DNA from: Chitinophaga qingshengii
GTDB taxonomy: Bacteria; Bacteroidota; Bacteroidia; Chitinophagales; Chitinophagaceae
Assembly (NCBI RefSeq): GCF_014529935.1
Contig: NZ_JACVFC010000003.1
Location: 434,001-498,000 of the forward strand
DNA: 64,000 bases
Direction of reading: 5' to 3'
Within the stretch, counting starts at the first letter, position 1; the number at the start of each line of letters is the position of its first letter. A program made the translations under genes and the position numbers. Below, one piece after another: positions 7,960 to 15,938 of the stretch. The notes under the pieces were generated by a model. That model did not search any database and was not told the DNA's origin. It worked only from the letters and a program-made list of their open reading frames with translations.

Positions 7960-8754
7960 TCAGGGCAGGGCGATGGTAGGAGGAAGGCCGTACATGGTTT
8001 TGAATTCTTTGATAAAATGGGCCTGGTCGTAATAACCGGCATCATAAAACGTTTTGCCGGCGCGCAGGCTATCGGCGGTGGGTATGGTATGCAGGAGTTG
8101 CTGAAAACGTACCACCTTGCTGAAGGTTTTGGGAGTATCGCCAATGTAAAAATCGAACAGGCGTCTCAGTTGCCGGGGGCTAACACCTGCCTGTAGATCC
8201 CTTTCCAGCCGGAGGTTACCGCCGGCGTGCAGAATCAGGTCCAGTGCATGTAAGAGCCGGTTATCCGTTGCCGGTGTTTTTTGTGCCAGTATGGTTGTCA
8301 GGTATTGGTCCAGTACCGGCGATAGTTCGGAGAGGTCATGGAGGCCGGCGACAACGGATGTAAGTCCGGATGCCAGTGCCGGTACGACTGCGTCGAGTGG
8401 TTCAAAGCGGTCGGTAAGCGAAGCGGCGTCTACGCGAAACAGCGATGGAAAGGCGGCCGGCAGAAAACGTACACCGATATAATTGAACGGGTTATCCAGC
8501 GGAAACTCTGTGTAGGTGGTAGAGAAACCCATGACATACATTGCTTCCGGCTGGCGCGTATGAAAAAACAGGTCGATACAACCATCGGCTACTACCCGGT
8601 ATACAAAGGGTTGCGACAGTGCAGGGAGGGAGCTCAGCTGCCAATAACAATATACATACGGCATCAGCGGCAGCGATGGCAGTTGCTCCGCATAGGAGGC
8701 CTGGTCTCGCTCCGGATGAATGGCCGGTTGTACAGGTTTGAACAGTTGCCGCAT
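7960..8754 (-). CDS. AraC family transcriptional regulator (DUF6597-type sensor)
   Basis: 264 residues. The N-terminal half (LPLMPYVYCYWQ, DGCIDLFFH, IGVRFLPAAFPSLF) matches the sensor domain found in many Bacteroidota AraC proteins. The C-terminal helix-turn-helix pair covers about residues 165-262, with SPRQLRRLFDFYIGDTPKTFSKVVRFQQLL and YYDQAHFIKEFKTMYGLPP, the classic second-helix signature. It is directly upstream of the VOC gene on the same strand and divergent from the Crp-type gene. The likely target is its own promoter and the VOC gene. Confidence 0.88.
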   Translation of the reverse strand: MRQLFKPVQPAIHPERDQASYAEQLPSLPLMPYVYCYWQLSSLPALSQPFVYRVVADGCIDLFFHTRQPEAMYVMGFSTTYTEFPLDNPFNYIGVRFLPAAFPSLFRVDAASLTDRFEPLDAVVPALASGLTSVVAGLHDLSELSPVLDQYLTTILAQKTPATDNRLLHALDLILHAGGNLRLERDLQAGVSPRQLRRLFDFYIGDTPKTFSKVVRFQQLLHTIPTADSLRAGKTFYDAGYYDQAHFIKEFKTMYGLPPTIALP

Positions 8755-8766
8755 GTAATAATTTTG
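8737..8766 (+). promoter_or_regulatory. Promoter of the Crp/Fnr-type gene
   Basis: TTTG (8737-8740), an 18-bp spacer and TAATTTTG (8759-8766) fit the Bacteroidota promoter. The -33 box lies inside the 5' end of the divergent AraC gene. A start near 8773 would leave a leader of about 34 nt. Confidence 0.6.
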
Positions 8767-8806
8767 TTACTTTGTTAATCGCGCTCACAAAATACTAAAT
8801 AAACAA

Positions 8807-9391
8807 ATGTTTGATGTATTCGTTGCCTATCTCCACAGCAAGGGGACTTTCACAGAAGCGGACCTGGCGCTGATACGTTCGCACAGTACGGTGCAACTGT
8901 TACGCCGGCGGCAGCTGTTGTTGCGGCAGGGAGAGATATGGAAACACTATGCCTTTGTATGCCGGGGTTGCCTGAAATCATATTTTATTGATGATAAAGG
9001 CGTGGAGCGTATCATGCGTTTTTCATCGGAGCATTGGTGGGCGGGTGACCGGCAGAGTATTACCTGCGGACTGCCATCTATCATTAATATAGAAGCCCTG
9101 GAAGACAGCACTTTGGTGATGTTTACCCGCGATGGTTTTAATTTGTTACTGGAGCAATTACCGGAGATGAAGAAGATGGCGGAAACATTACTTAATCGCA
9201 GTTTGCTGGCGGCCAACAATCGTATCCAGGCCGCGATTTCCCTGGGTGCAGAGGAGCGTTACCAGCAATTTGCACAACAATATCCTGACCTGGTTAAACG
9301 GGTACCCCAACATATGATAGCCTCTTTCCTGGGTATTACGCCGGAAACGTTGAGCCGTGTCCGTGCCACCCTCACCCGCCGGAAGGCTTGA
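8807..9391 (+). CDS. Crp/Fnr family transcriptional regulator
   Basis: 194 residues. A cyclic-nucleotide-binding-like beta barrel at residues 10-120 contains RQLLLRQGEIWKHYAFVCRGCLKSYF, and a shortened C-terminal winged helix ends HMIASFLGITPETLSRVRATLTRRKA. The ligand is unknown; in this Bacteroidota subgroup the cAMP-binding residues are usually not conserved and I do not see the canonical RPxxE-type phosphate cassette. The NADP-reductase gene follows 82 bp downstream, an arrangement that suggests it controls that enzyme. Confidence 0.9.
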   Translation: MFDVFVAYLHSKGTFTEADLALIRSHSTVQLLRRRQLLLRQGEIWKHYAFVCRGCLKSYFIDDKGVERIMRFSSEHWWAGDRQSITCGLPSIINIEALEDSTLVMFTRDGFNLLLEQLPEMKKMAETLLNRSLLAANNRIQAAISLGAEERYQQFAQQYPDLVKRVPQHMIASFLGITPETLSRVRATLTRRKA

Positions 9392-9423
9392 TATTAATCA
9401 ATCTTTTTTCTTATCATTTGTCA

Positions 9424-9455
9424 TTGGTGGCGGCCAGCCGGTGATACTAATTTTG
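9424..9455 (+). promoter_or_regulatory. Promoter of the NADP-binding reductase gene
   Basis: TTGG (9424-9427), a 20-bp spacer and TAATTTTG (9448-9455) precede the start codon at 9474 by 18 bp. The -7 box is identical to that of the Crp-type gene upstream, so the two genes may share regulation. Confidence 0.5.
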
Positions 9456-9473
9456 TGGCATTCAATTAAATCA

Positions 9474-10094
9474 ATGTCCATGAAAAGTATGACAATCGGC
9501 GTCATCGGCGCCGGCGGCATAGGCCGTGCTTTTGCGATAGCTGCCGCTGCGGCAGGCTATGCAGTGATGATCAGCAATAGCCGTGGACCGGCTTCTTTAG
9601 CGGAGTTTGCCGCCAGTGTAACCGGTGTTACGGCTACTGACCGGCAGACGGCGGCCACTGCCGACATTATCCTGTTATCGGTACAATGGCAGTACCTGGA
9701 AGCGGCCACTACAGACCTGCCTGATCTTTCCGGCAAGATTGTGCTGGATGCCATGAATCCTGTGATTATTCCTGCCTTTACATTCCCTGATCTGGGAGGC
9801 AGAACATCGAGTGAACTGGTGGCTGACCGGGTGCCGGGTGCTGCGGTAGTAAAGATATTTAATACGTTACCTCCGGAGCTGGTGCGCACTCCCGGTACTG
9901 CGGAGGGGGGCCGGCGTGTCGTATTTTTTTCGGGAGATGATCAGGTGGCCAAAGGAAGCGTGGGGCAACTACTGGACCGCCTCGGCTTTGCCGGCGTGGA
10001 TTTGGGAGGGCTGGTACAAGGCGGCGTCATGCAACATTTTCCCGGAGGACCGCTGGCGGGCTTACATTTGATACAAGTAGCCGTAAACGGGTAA
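9474..10094 (+). CDS. NADPH-dependent F420-reductase-like protein
   Basis: About 206 residues from the ATG at 9474 (MSMKSM; ATGs at 9480 and 9489 are alternatives). The reading frame extends upstream into the Crp-type gene but that part does not look coding. The Rossmann motif IGVIGAGGIGRAFA is at the N-terminus, and SNSRGPASL fits the phosphate-binding loop of NADP-dependent members. Further family blocks are LDAMNP and VKIFNTLPPEL. Members reduce flavin/F420-like or keto substrates with NADPH; the substrate here is unknown. It probably forms a regulator/enzyme pair with the Crp-type gene. Confidence 0.82.
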   Translation: MSMKSMTIGVIGAGGIGRAFAIAAAAAGYAVMISNSRGPASLAEFAASVTGVTATDRQTAATADIILLSVQWQYLEAATTDLPDLSGKIVLDAMNPVIIPAFTFPDLGGRTSSELVADRVPGAAVVKIFNTLPPELVRTPGTAEGGRRVVFFSGDDQVAKGSVGQLLDRLGFAGVDLGGLVQGGVMQHFPGGPLAGLHLIQVAVNG

Positions 10095-10117
10095 AGCGGG
10101 AGCTACACCTCCGCCGA

Positions 10118-10837
10118 TTATGGCAGTTTGGCTACCAGTCTTTCCGGCATCCGTCTCAATACCTGGTAGATTATCTTCCACTTAAATCCTGGTACGATGG
10201 TAAAACGTTGTCCGGCATTCACCACTGCCCGGGCTATAAAAGCCGGTTCCAGCATCAGGGATTCGGTTAATGGCAGTCCGGCTGTCATTTTACTGCGGAT
10301 ATAACCGGCTACGATCACGTTGACGGTTATACGCCGTGCAAACAGGTGTTGCCTTAAACCAGCCAGGTATTGTGTAAAAGCCGCTTTGGTGCTGCCGTAG
10401 ATGAAGTTGCTTTTTCTGCCCCGAACGCCCGAGAGGGAAGATAGGCCTATAATACGTTCCAGGTGGGTGTTGGATAGATCGGTGGCGATGATATTTAAGA
10501 TAGATACTGCTCCGCAATAATGCACCTGCATCATATTGAAACTACCTTCCCAATCCTGCATGGCAATGGTATTGTCTTTCAGGTAGCCGGCTGCATACAG
10601 TACAATCTGTGGCCGTGCAGGAAGGCTGTCATAAAAAGCGCGGTGACTGCCGAAGTCGGTCGCATCGAAATAACGGATGGTGACCAGTTCCGCAGGTAGC
10701 TGCTGTTGCCGTAGAAATGTTTCCAAAGCCGCTGTGCTGCGGGAAGCCGCCACCACGGGATAGCCCTTGCTGACGTACATTTTTAAAGCTTCTTTGGCCA
10801 CATCGGAATTGGCGCCGAGTATAAGGACTTGTTTCAT
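10118..10837 (-). CDS. SDR family NAD(P)-dependent oxidoreductase
   Basis: 239 residues from the ATG at 10837, chosen because the nucleotide-binding motif starts at once (MKQVLILGANSDVAKE), as usual for this family. The extra 17 codons upstream would run into the inverted repeat. The catalytic YxxxK reads YGSTK, with the Ser in SSLSG ahead of it. The GANSDVA variant of the glycine motif and the C-terminal extension resemble SDRs that act on lipid-linked or polyprenyl sugars, but that is only a hint. It lies downstream of a large branched hairpin that follows the DinB gene. Confidence 0.85.
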   Translation of the reverse strand: MKQVLILGANSDVAKEALKMYVSKGYPVVAASRSTAALETFLRQQQLPAELVTIRYFDATDFGSHRAFYDSLPARPQIVLYAAGYLKDNTIAMQDWEGSFNMMQVHYCGAVSILNIIATDLSNTHLERIIGLSSLSGVRGRKSNFIYGSTKAAFTQYLAGLRQHLFARRITVNVIVAGYIRSKMTAGLPLTESLMLEPAFIARAVVNAGQRFTIVPGFKWKIIYQVLRRMPERLVAKLP

Positions 10838-10849
10838 ATACAGTAAAAA

Positions 10850-10929
10850 GATGACAGGATTTTTCGCAGGAAGGGTTAAAACAGGCACGAAGATCCTGTT
10901 TTTAAGCCATAAGAAAAAATCCTGTCATC
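10850..10929 (-). terminator. Long branched inverted repeat, terminator of the DinB gene
   Basis: Outer arms of 15 bp (GATGACAGGATTTTT, 10850-10864 against 10915-10929) are perfect. An inner pair AAAACAGG/CCTGTTTT (10878-10885, 10895-10902) is nested within. In the minus direction the outer stem is followed by a T-run, so it can terminate transcription 12 bp after the DinB stop codon. It also forms the leader of the SDR gene and might attenuate it. Confidence 0.65.
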
Positions 10930-10940
10930 TGTAGTACTGG

Positions 10941-11429
10941 TTAGCGTTCGTAGAACGGCACCGGTTCCAGTCCGAGGGAGCGGAAATACACGTACATCTC
11001 TCCCCGGTGGTGGATTTCATTATCGATAATATACAACATCAGGCTATAGACTACCCCTTCGTACATACCAAATGCCTTGTCTGTTTCCTGGAAACGTTCT
11101 TCCGTGATCTGCGGCCAGTATTCGTTGATCAGCTGTGTGTTTTCGTCCCACAGGTCCAGGATGGCCTGTTTGGTGGCGGGCTGCTCTTTTTTGCCAACGG
11201 TTTGCCAATTGTGGGTAGCGACGCCGGTCACGCCCATGCGGGTCATATTAATGAACTCCATGGCCATAGCTGCAATAGGACGCATGCCACCTACGGAGTA
11301 ATGAAAGAAATGTTCTTCCGGAAATGCTTCCAGCATGCGGCGGGTGAGGCGACGGTGTCCCTGGTAATGTTCCAGTAATTGTGAACTGCTGATGGCGGTT
11401 ACTGGCTTGGTGCTGGTCATGTTTTCCAT
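10941..11429 (-). CDS. DinB family protein
   Basis: 162 residues forming the four-helix bundle of the DinB/YfiT-like superfamily. Conserved parts include LEHYQGHRRLTRRMLEAFPEEHF near the N-terminus and the metal-binding end motif IIDNEIHHRGEMYVYFRSLG, where the two His would bind a divalent metal. Many members are metal-dependent thiol transferases or uncharacterised. The start could also be the fourth codon (Met). A -7 box (TATCTTTG, 11468-11475) lies 38 bp upstream. Confidence 0.85.
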   Translation of the reverse strand: MENMTSTKPVTAISSSQLLEHYQGHRRLTRRMLEAFPEEHFFHYSVGGMRPIAAMAMEFINMTRMGVTGVATHNWQTVGKKEQPATKQAILDLWDENTQLINEYWPQITEERFQETDKAFGMYEGVVYSLMLYIIDNEIHHRGEMYVYFRSLGLEPVPFYER

Positions 11430-11467
11430 ATCTGTTCTCTTTAGGATGTTGAATAATGTTGATGATC

Positions 11468-11475
11468 CAAAGATA
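11468..11475 (-). promoter_or_regulatory. -7 promoter box of the DinB gene
   Basis: Minus-strand TATCTTTG fits TAnnTTTG. No good -33 box was seen at the right distance. Confidence 0.4.
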
Positions 11476-11522
11476 GCAGAGGGATGATGACAACCCTATG
11501 TCAGCAGGGTCGAAAAATATTT

Positions 11523-12476
11523 TTAATCCGGGAACGTCAGCACGGTCTTGCCGGTATTGTGCCGGTTTTCCACGTCCTGATGGGCGAGCGCAGCTTCCGT
11601 GAAAGGGTAGCTGTTGACCTTGCTGGTTAACTGGCCGGTAGCGATGAGCTGCACCAGGTAGTCGGTCCATTGTTGCCGTTGCACCGGTGGAATATTGTAT
11701 ACCGTAGAACCTACCACCCTGGCTGATTTCATGATCAGCTCCCGGGGATTGACGGAAGAGGGTTGAGCCGAACTGTTACCATAAATAATCAGCGTACCAT
11801 TCACCGCCAGCGCTGTAACCAGCCGGGAAGGGGTATCGCCGCCGGTAGCATCGAGGATCAGATCAGCGCCTTGCGGACCGGTAATGTTTGTCAGCTGCTG
11901 CAGCCAGTCGCTATCACGGTAGTTGATGGCATGGGTAGCACCGAGGCTGCGAACGTATTGCTGTTTGGCAGCGCTGCCGGTCAGGGCGATGATCTGCGGT
12001 ATACCTTTGATCCTGGCTAGTTGTACCACCTGCGATCCTACACCGCCGCCGGCGGCAGTAATGACAACGCTGCGGTAGCCGCTGGTTTGTTCCAGCAGAT
12101 GCTGAGCGGTGAGGGACTGCGTGAGCAGGCCTTGTGCCGGTACTACCGCTTCGGGCAACACAATAACGCCTGCCACCGGCATCGCTGCATAGGCGGCATA
12201 TCCGGCAGGGGCATAACCGCTGACCCGTTGCCCCGGTTGCAGGTGTTGTACTTCACTGCCGGTAGCCGTAATGACACCGCTGATTTCTCCGGGTAATATG
12301 GCGGGGAATTGTTGAATCATGGGGTACACTCCCTGGCGGACCAGCAGGTCGGCGTAGTTAACGGCCACTGCCTGTACTTTCACGATTACTTCCTGTGGAG
12401 CCGGATGGGGCATGGGGAGTTCCGCTACCTGCAGCACTTCGGGAGCGCCGTAAGCATGAAGGGTAACTGCTTTCAT
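11523..12476 (-). CDS. Zinc-free MDR family quinone/alkene oxidoreductase
   Basis: 317 residues from the ATG at 12476. A further 22 upstream codons are open but do not match the family, whose members begin MKAVTLHAYGAPEVL as here. A GroES-like N-terminal domain (VKVQAVAVNYADLLVRQGVYP) lacks the zinc-ligand cysteines, as in quinone oxidoreductases. A Rossmann domain with VITAAGGGVGSQVVQLA binds NADPH. It would reduce quinones or alpha,beta-unsaturated carbonyls. It lies between the DinB gene and the HVA-domain gene, all on the minus strand. Confidence 0.88.
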   Translation of the reverse strand: MKAVTLHAYGAPEVLQVAELPMPHPAPQEVIVKVQAVAVNYADLLVRQGVYPMIQQFPAILPGEISGVITATGSEVQHLQPGQRVSGYAPAGYAAYAAMPVAGVIVLPEAVVPAQGLLTQSLTAQHLLEQTSGYRSVVITAAGGGVGSQVVQLARIKGIPQIIALTGSAAKQQYVRSLGATHAINYRDSDWLQQLTNITGPQGADLILDATGGDTPSRLVTALAVNGTLIIYGNSSAQPSSVNPRELIMKSARVVGSTVYNIPPVQRQQWTDYLVQLIATGQLTSKVNSYPFTEAALAHQDVENRHNTGKTVLTFPD

Positions 12477-12566
12477 ATGATGATGTTTAGATGATGGCAC
12501 AAAGATGGGGTATCCGCGTTGATGCCACATCATCCGTTTCATCGGGGAAAGTGGGTTGTTTTTTTC

Positions 12567-12776
12567 TCAGATTTTTTTTAGGGTCTTGCCTTTATGCGCT
12601 GCGATATGGTCAGTCTTATCGCTTTTAATCTCGTATTGCGGATCTTCGGGCGTGGCGTGATGGGTGTATCCTTTGTATTGAAAATCGGTGGTATGTATCC
12701 GGATGATGGTGCCGGTTACCCAGCCGGCTTCGGAATTCCAGGTAACATGGTCGCCTGTTTTGAACCTTTTTTCCAT
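12567..12776 (-). CDS. Hypervirulence-associated (HVA) TUDOR-domain protein, DUF2945
   Basis: 69 residues from the ATG at 12776. The longer open frame upstream overlaps the methyltransferase gene and is not coding-like. The whole protein is one small beta-barrel domain: KTGDHVTWNSEAGWVTGTI, then PEDPQYEIKSDKTDHIAAHKGKTLKKI, the typical DUF2945 ending. The molecular role of this family is not established. It sits 19 bp after the methyltransferase stop on the same strand, so the two may be co-transcribed. Confidence 0.85.
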   Translation of the reverse strand: MEKRFKTGDHVTWNSEAGWVTGTIIRIHTTDFQYKGYTHHATPEDPQYEIKSDKTDHIAAHKGKTLKKI

Positions 12777-12795
12777 AGTAACCGTTTTTAGCGTG

Positions 12796-13665
12796 TTATC
12801 GTAACCGTAGCCGCCAGGTGGTTTGTATTTTGCCTCTCTGCCGTAATTTTTCCAATGTGGCGGGACCGGTGTTTTTAAGGAAATAGTCGAGCGTGGTGAG
12901 CCGGGTATAATCCGGCTGGGCTTCCTGGTCGATGGTGAAACCGGCATCGTGAAAGAAATCAGCCGCCGCTTCGAAGCTGTCGAACATATTATCATGGATG
13001 CGGTGCTGCAGAAAAAAGTTGCTGAGCTGGTCGTTACCAGTCAGCACCTGGTTCAGGTCTTTATTGCGTTTGAGGTAGATATCCGCTGTAATCCAGTATC
13101 CGCCGCGTTCTTCCAATGTATGGCGAATCAGTGTGCAAAGTGTTTTTTTCTCCTGCTGGTCCAGGTACATGAGCAGTCCTTCGTTGACGATGGTCAGCGG
13201 ACCGGGTTCAAAGCGGCTGGTTACAGCTGAAAACTGTTGTTCGTCGAGTACGTTCAGGGGCAGCGTTTCCAGTTGACCGGTGGCCGGCGGCAGCTGCTGT
13301 TGCAGATCATGCAGGAAGCCTTGTTTGGTAACGATGAGGTCGGGCAGGTCGGTATCGATATAATGTACCGCCTGCCGTTGTACAGCTGCCAGTCCCCGGA
13401 AAGAGAAGCCGGAAGACAGTTCCAGGATGTTTTTACTGTGGAGGCCCTGCAGTAGCTGATCGATACTGTGGTACCGGTTTTCAAAATGTACCATCCGTCC
13501 CCAGAAACCGGGTTCTGTTCTGTTGTAATCAGGTATATAAGGCTCCGGTGCCAGCATCAGCTGAGCCGCCTCACGGGCGAAGGGGATGTCTGTCAGTCCC
13601 TTCATCAGCAGTAATCCCCGGGCTGAAGGGCTGATGGTGCTATAATCGCGTTGCGGGTTCTCCAT
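12796..13665 (-). CDS. Class I SAM-dependent methyltransferase, leucine carboxyl methyltransferase-like
   Basis: 289 residues. The SAM-binding region reads KNILELSSGFSFRGLA with the acidic strand end YIDTDLPDLI, and the LCM-type post-motif is LTIVNEGLLMYLDQQEKKTL. The family methylates carboxyl groups on proteins or O-positions of small molecules; the acceptor is unknown. It is divergent from the exported SAM hydrolase gene with 74 bp between the start codons, so an enzyme that uses SAM and one that destroys it share an intergenic region. Confidence 0.82.
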   Translation of the reverse strand: MENPQRDYSTISPSARGLLLMKGLTDIPFAREAAQLMLAPEPYIPDYNRTEPGFWGRMVHFENRYHSIDQLLQGLHSKNILELSSGFSFRGLAAVQRQAVHYIDTDLPDLIVTKQGFLHDLQQQLPPATGQLETLPLNVLDEQQFSAVTSRFEPGPLTIVNEGLLMYLDQQEKKTLCTLIRHTLEERGGYWITADIYLKRNKDLNQVLTGNDQLSNFFLQHRIHDNMFDSFEAAADFFHDAGFTIDQEAQPDYTRLTTLDYFLKNTGPATLEKLRQRGKIQTTWRLRLR

Positions 13666-13739
13666 GTTTTAAAATTACGTTTTTTTCATTTTTTATCCGG
13701 ATGACGCAGGTTGTCCGGAAAGCCACTAAATTTATCTCT

Positions 13740-14645
13740 ATGAAAAAGATAAAGATAGTTCTGGTAGCCTTGTTATTGACCCAGGGACTCCGGGCGCAAA
13801 ATAAAATCGTCGTATTTCAATCCGATTTCGGGTTAAAAGACGGGGCTGTCGCCGCCATGAAAGGCGTAGCCAATACCGTTTCCACCGAACTAAAGCTATA
13901 TGACCTGACCCATGAGATCTCGCCGTATAATATCTGGGAGGGAGCCTTCCGGCTGGAACAGACGGTGCCCTACTGGCCGGCGGGGACCGTATTTGTGTCG
14001 GTAGTAGATCCCGGCGTAGGTACCAGTCGCAAGTCCGTTGTCCTGAAAACGCATAAAGGACATTTTATCGTGACCCCCGACAACGGCACGCTTACGTTGG
14101 TAGCCGCATCAGAGGGTATTGCCGAAATCCGGGAGATCAACGAGGCGGTCAACCGCCGCCAGGGCTCCGGTAAGTCCTATACTTTTCATGGCCGCGACGT
14201 ATATGCCTACACCGCCGCCAGGCTGGCCGCCGGCGCCATCACTTTTGAGCAGGTAGGTCCGGTACTGCCCGCCCGGGTGGTAACGTTGCCTTTCCAGCAG
14301 GCCGTCAGAGAAGGGCAGGAGCTTAAAGGAAATATTCCTATCCTGGACATACAATACGGCAACGTGTGGACTAACATCGACGCCTCACTGCTGGAGCCTT
14401 TAAAGCCGAAATACGGGGATGTCATGAAAGTGACGTTTTATCATCAGCAGCAGGTCGTGACCACGCTGGAAGCGCCCTACAGCGAAACATTCGGCGCCGT
14501 GCCTGGAGGTAAGCCACTGGCGTATCTCAACAGCCTGATGCAGCTGTCCTTTGCGCTGAATATGGGCAGCCTGGCAGAACAGTACCATATCGGCAGCGGG
14601 AGCGACTGGAGCGTGCGCGTCGTCTTGCTACCCAAGCGGAATTAA
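13740..14645 (+). CDS. Exported SAM hydroxide adenosyltransferase (SAM hydrolase, DUF62)
   Basis: 301 residues from the ATG at 13740, which puts a signal peptide (MKKIKIVLVALLLTQGLRAQ) at the N-terminus. The fluorinase/SAM-hydrolase fold follows: VVFQSDFGLKDGAVAAMKG holds the catalytic-region Asp, with LTHEISPYNIWEGAF, VVDPGVGTSRK, TPDNGTL and TFHGRDVYAYTAA in the usual order. The C-terminal barrel contains YGNVWTNI. The enzyme splits SAM to adenosine and methionine using water. The signal peptide predicts a location outside the cytoplasm, where SAM is not expected. Confidence 0.85.
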   Translation: MKKIKIVLVALLLTQGLRAQNKIVVFQSDFGLKDGAVAAMKGVANTVSTELKLYDLTHEISPYNIWEGAFRLEQTVPYWPAGTVFVSVVDPGVGTSRKSVVLKTHKGHFIVTPDNGTLTLVAASEGIAEIREINEAVNRRQGSGKSYTFHGRDVYAYTAARLAAGAITFEQVGPVLPARVVTLPFQQAVREGQELKGNIPILDIQYGNVWTNIDASLLEPLKPKYGDVMKVTFYHQQQVVTTLEAPYSETFGAVPGGKPLAYLNSLMQLSFALNMGSLAEQYHIGSGSDWSVRVVLLPKRN

Positions 14646-14671
14646 ATCCTTTTAAGTAATTTGCGCCCCAT

Positions 14672-15415
14672 ATGGATATCAGTATCAATAAATATATCAG
14701 TGAGACAGGCTTCTGCAGCAGGCGGGAGGCAGATAAATACATAGAGCAGGGCCGTGTCACCATCAATGATAATATCGCTTCCAAAGGGAACCGCGTAAAA
14801 GACGGTGATGTAGTAGAAGTAGACGGAGAGCCACTGAAGAAAAAGAAAACAGCCGTTTACATCGCGCTCAATAAACCCAAAGGCGTTACCTGCACCACCG
14901 ATCTGAAAGACAAAACCAATATCATCGACTTTATGAACTATCCCTCCCGGATATTTCCTATCGGCCGGCTCGATAAGCTCTCCGAAGGGCTCATCTTCCT
15001 GACCAACGACGGTGATATCGTCAACAAAATCCTGCGTGCCGGTAATCAGCATGAAAAAGAATACATCGTATCCGTTGACAAGCCTGTCACCCTGGAGTTT
15101 ATCAAAGCCATGCGTAACGGCGTGAAAATACTGGGTACCGTTACCCAGAAATGTTTCGTGCAGCAGGAGGGGACAGACCGGTTCCGTATTATCCTTACCC
15201 AGGGCCTTAACCGCCAGATCCGCCGTATGTGCGAAGTACTGGGCTATAAGGTAGTAACGCTGAAGCGGACCCGTATCATGAATATGACACTGAAAGATCT
15301 CGCTCCCGGCAAGTGGCGTTATTTCACCCGCGAAGAGATTGCCAATATCAACGCGATGGTAGCTACCAGCAGCAAAACCGCGCCAGGGGATAATAGCGGC
15401 GGTATGGACGAATAA
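14672..15415 (+). CDS. rluF: 23S rRNA pseudouridine synthase RluF-type
   Basis: 247 residues. An S4 RNA-binding domain at residues 4-60 (INKYISETGFCSRREADKYIEQGRVTIND) is followed by the RsuA/RluB-type catalytic domain. The catalytic Asp is D101 in GRLDKLSEGLIFLTNDGD, and GLNRQIRRMCEVLGYKV is the second conserved block. RluF makes pseudouridine in 23S rRNA (and in tRNA-Tyr in E. coli). The length and the GNQHEKEYIV segment fit RluF better than RluB. It lies 26 bp after the SAM hydrolase gene and ahead of tRNA-Lys. Confidence 0.88.
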   Translation: MDISINKYISETGFCSRREADKYIEQGRVTINDNIASKGNRVKDGDVVEVDGEPLKKKKTAVYIALNKPKGVTCTTDLKDKTNIIDFMNYPSRIFPIGRLDKLSEGLIFLTNDGDIVNKILRAGNQHEKEYIVSVDKPVTLEFIKAMRNGVKILGTVTQKCFVQQEGTDRFRIILTQGLNRQIRRMCEVLGYKVVTLKRTRIMNMTLKDLAPGKWRYFTREEIANINAMVATSSKTAPGDNSGGMDE

Positions 15416-15460
15416 CGTAGGTGCTTTCCCGTTATACTTTAAAAAATTTCTTTGAAAAAA

Positions 15461-15491
15461 TTTGGAAGTGAGGATTTAATTACTACTTTTG
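15461..15491 (+). promoter_or_regulatory. Promoter of tRNA-Lys
   Basis: TTTG (15461-15464), a 19-bp spacer and TACTTTTG (15484-15491) match the Bacteroidota promoter exactly. It is the best promoter in the window. Confidence 0.85.
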
Positions 15492-15512
15492 CACTCCCTT
15501 CAAAAAGGGAAT

Positions 15513-15585
15513 GATTCCGTAGCTCAGTTGGTAGAGCAATACACTTTTAATGTATGGGCCCTGGGTTCGAGTCCCAGCGGGATCA
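15513..15585 (+). tRNA. trnK: tRNA-Lys (anticodon TTT)
   Basis: A complete 73-nt cloverleaf can be folded by hand. The acceptor stem is GATTCCG/CGGGATC with one G-T pair, the D stem GCTC/GAGC, the anticodon stem ATACA/TGTAT around CTTTTAA, and the T stem CTGGG/CCCAG with TTCGAGT. The anticodon TTT is at 15546-15548 and the discriminator base is A. CCA is not encoded. A strong promoter precedes it and a terminator follows. Confidence 0.97.
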
Positions 15586-15600
15586 CAGACAATTTACAAA

Positions 15601-15630
15601 CCTCGCGCTAGTCGCGGGGTTTTGTTTTTT
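15601..15630 (+). terminator. Terminator of tRNA-Lys
   Basis: Stem CCTCGCG/CGCGGGG (one T-G pair) with a 5-nt loop at 15601-15619, followed by TTTTGTTTTTT. Confidence 0.85.
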
Positions 15631-15938
15631 AGTTGAGCGTTTAGTCGAGTTGATTATGTATGGTGTAAAATATAGAATTTTCTAAAGGGGGAATTTGAAG
15701 CCGAATGCTTATTGGGCTTTGTTCAAGTTTGCATATGACATGGTTCCCGGTCACATAGAATACCTTTCTTTGCAACCTTGGTATTGTTGAAAGATTTTAT
15801 AAACCAATCGTTCCCATCTTGTGGTCATATTCACCTATATGTTGGCTTTAAGATCAACCACAAAGCGTGAAGATCTACCGCAATTTATCTTAAATGTACT
15901 ATTTCTGCTAATTCCCGCAAATCGGATATTAAAAGGTT
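15631..15938. other. Intergenic stretch without recognised content
   Basis: About 300 bases of AT-rich sequence between the tRNA terminator and the degenerate tRNA-tail copy. I see no convincing reading frame, hairpin or promoter. Confidence 0.5.

Noticed and set aside
9357..9473. N-terminal extension of the NADP-binding reductase
   Set aside because: It overlaps the Crp-type gene and crosses the proposed promoter; the Rossmann motif fits the ATG at 9474.
12777..12995. Long N-terminal extension of the HVA-domain protein
   Set aside because: It overlaps the methyltransferase gene and is low-complexity; the domain starts exactly at the ATG at 12776.
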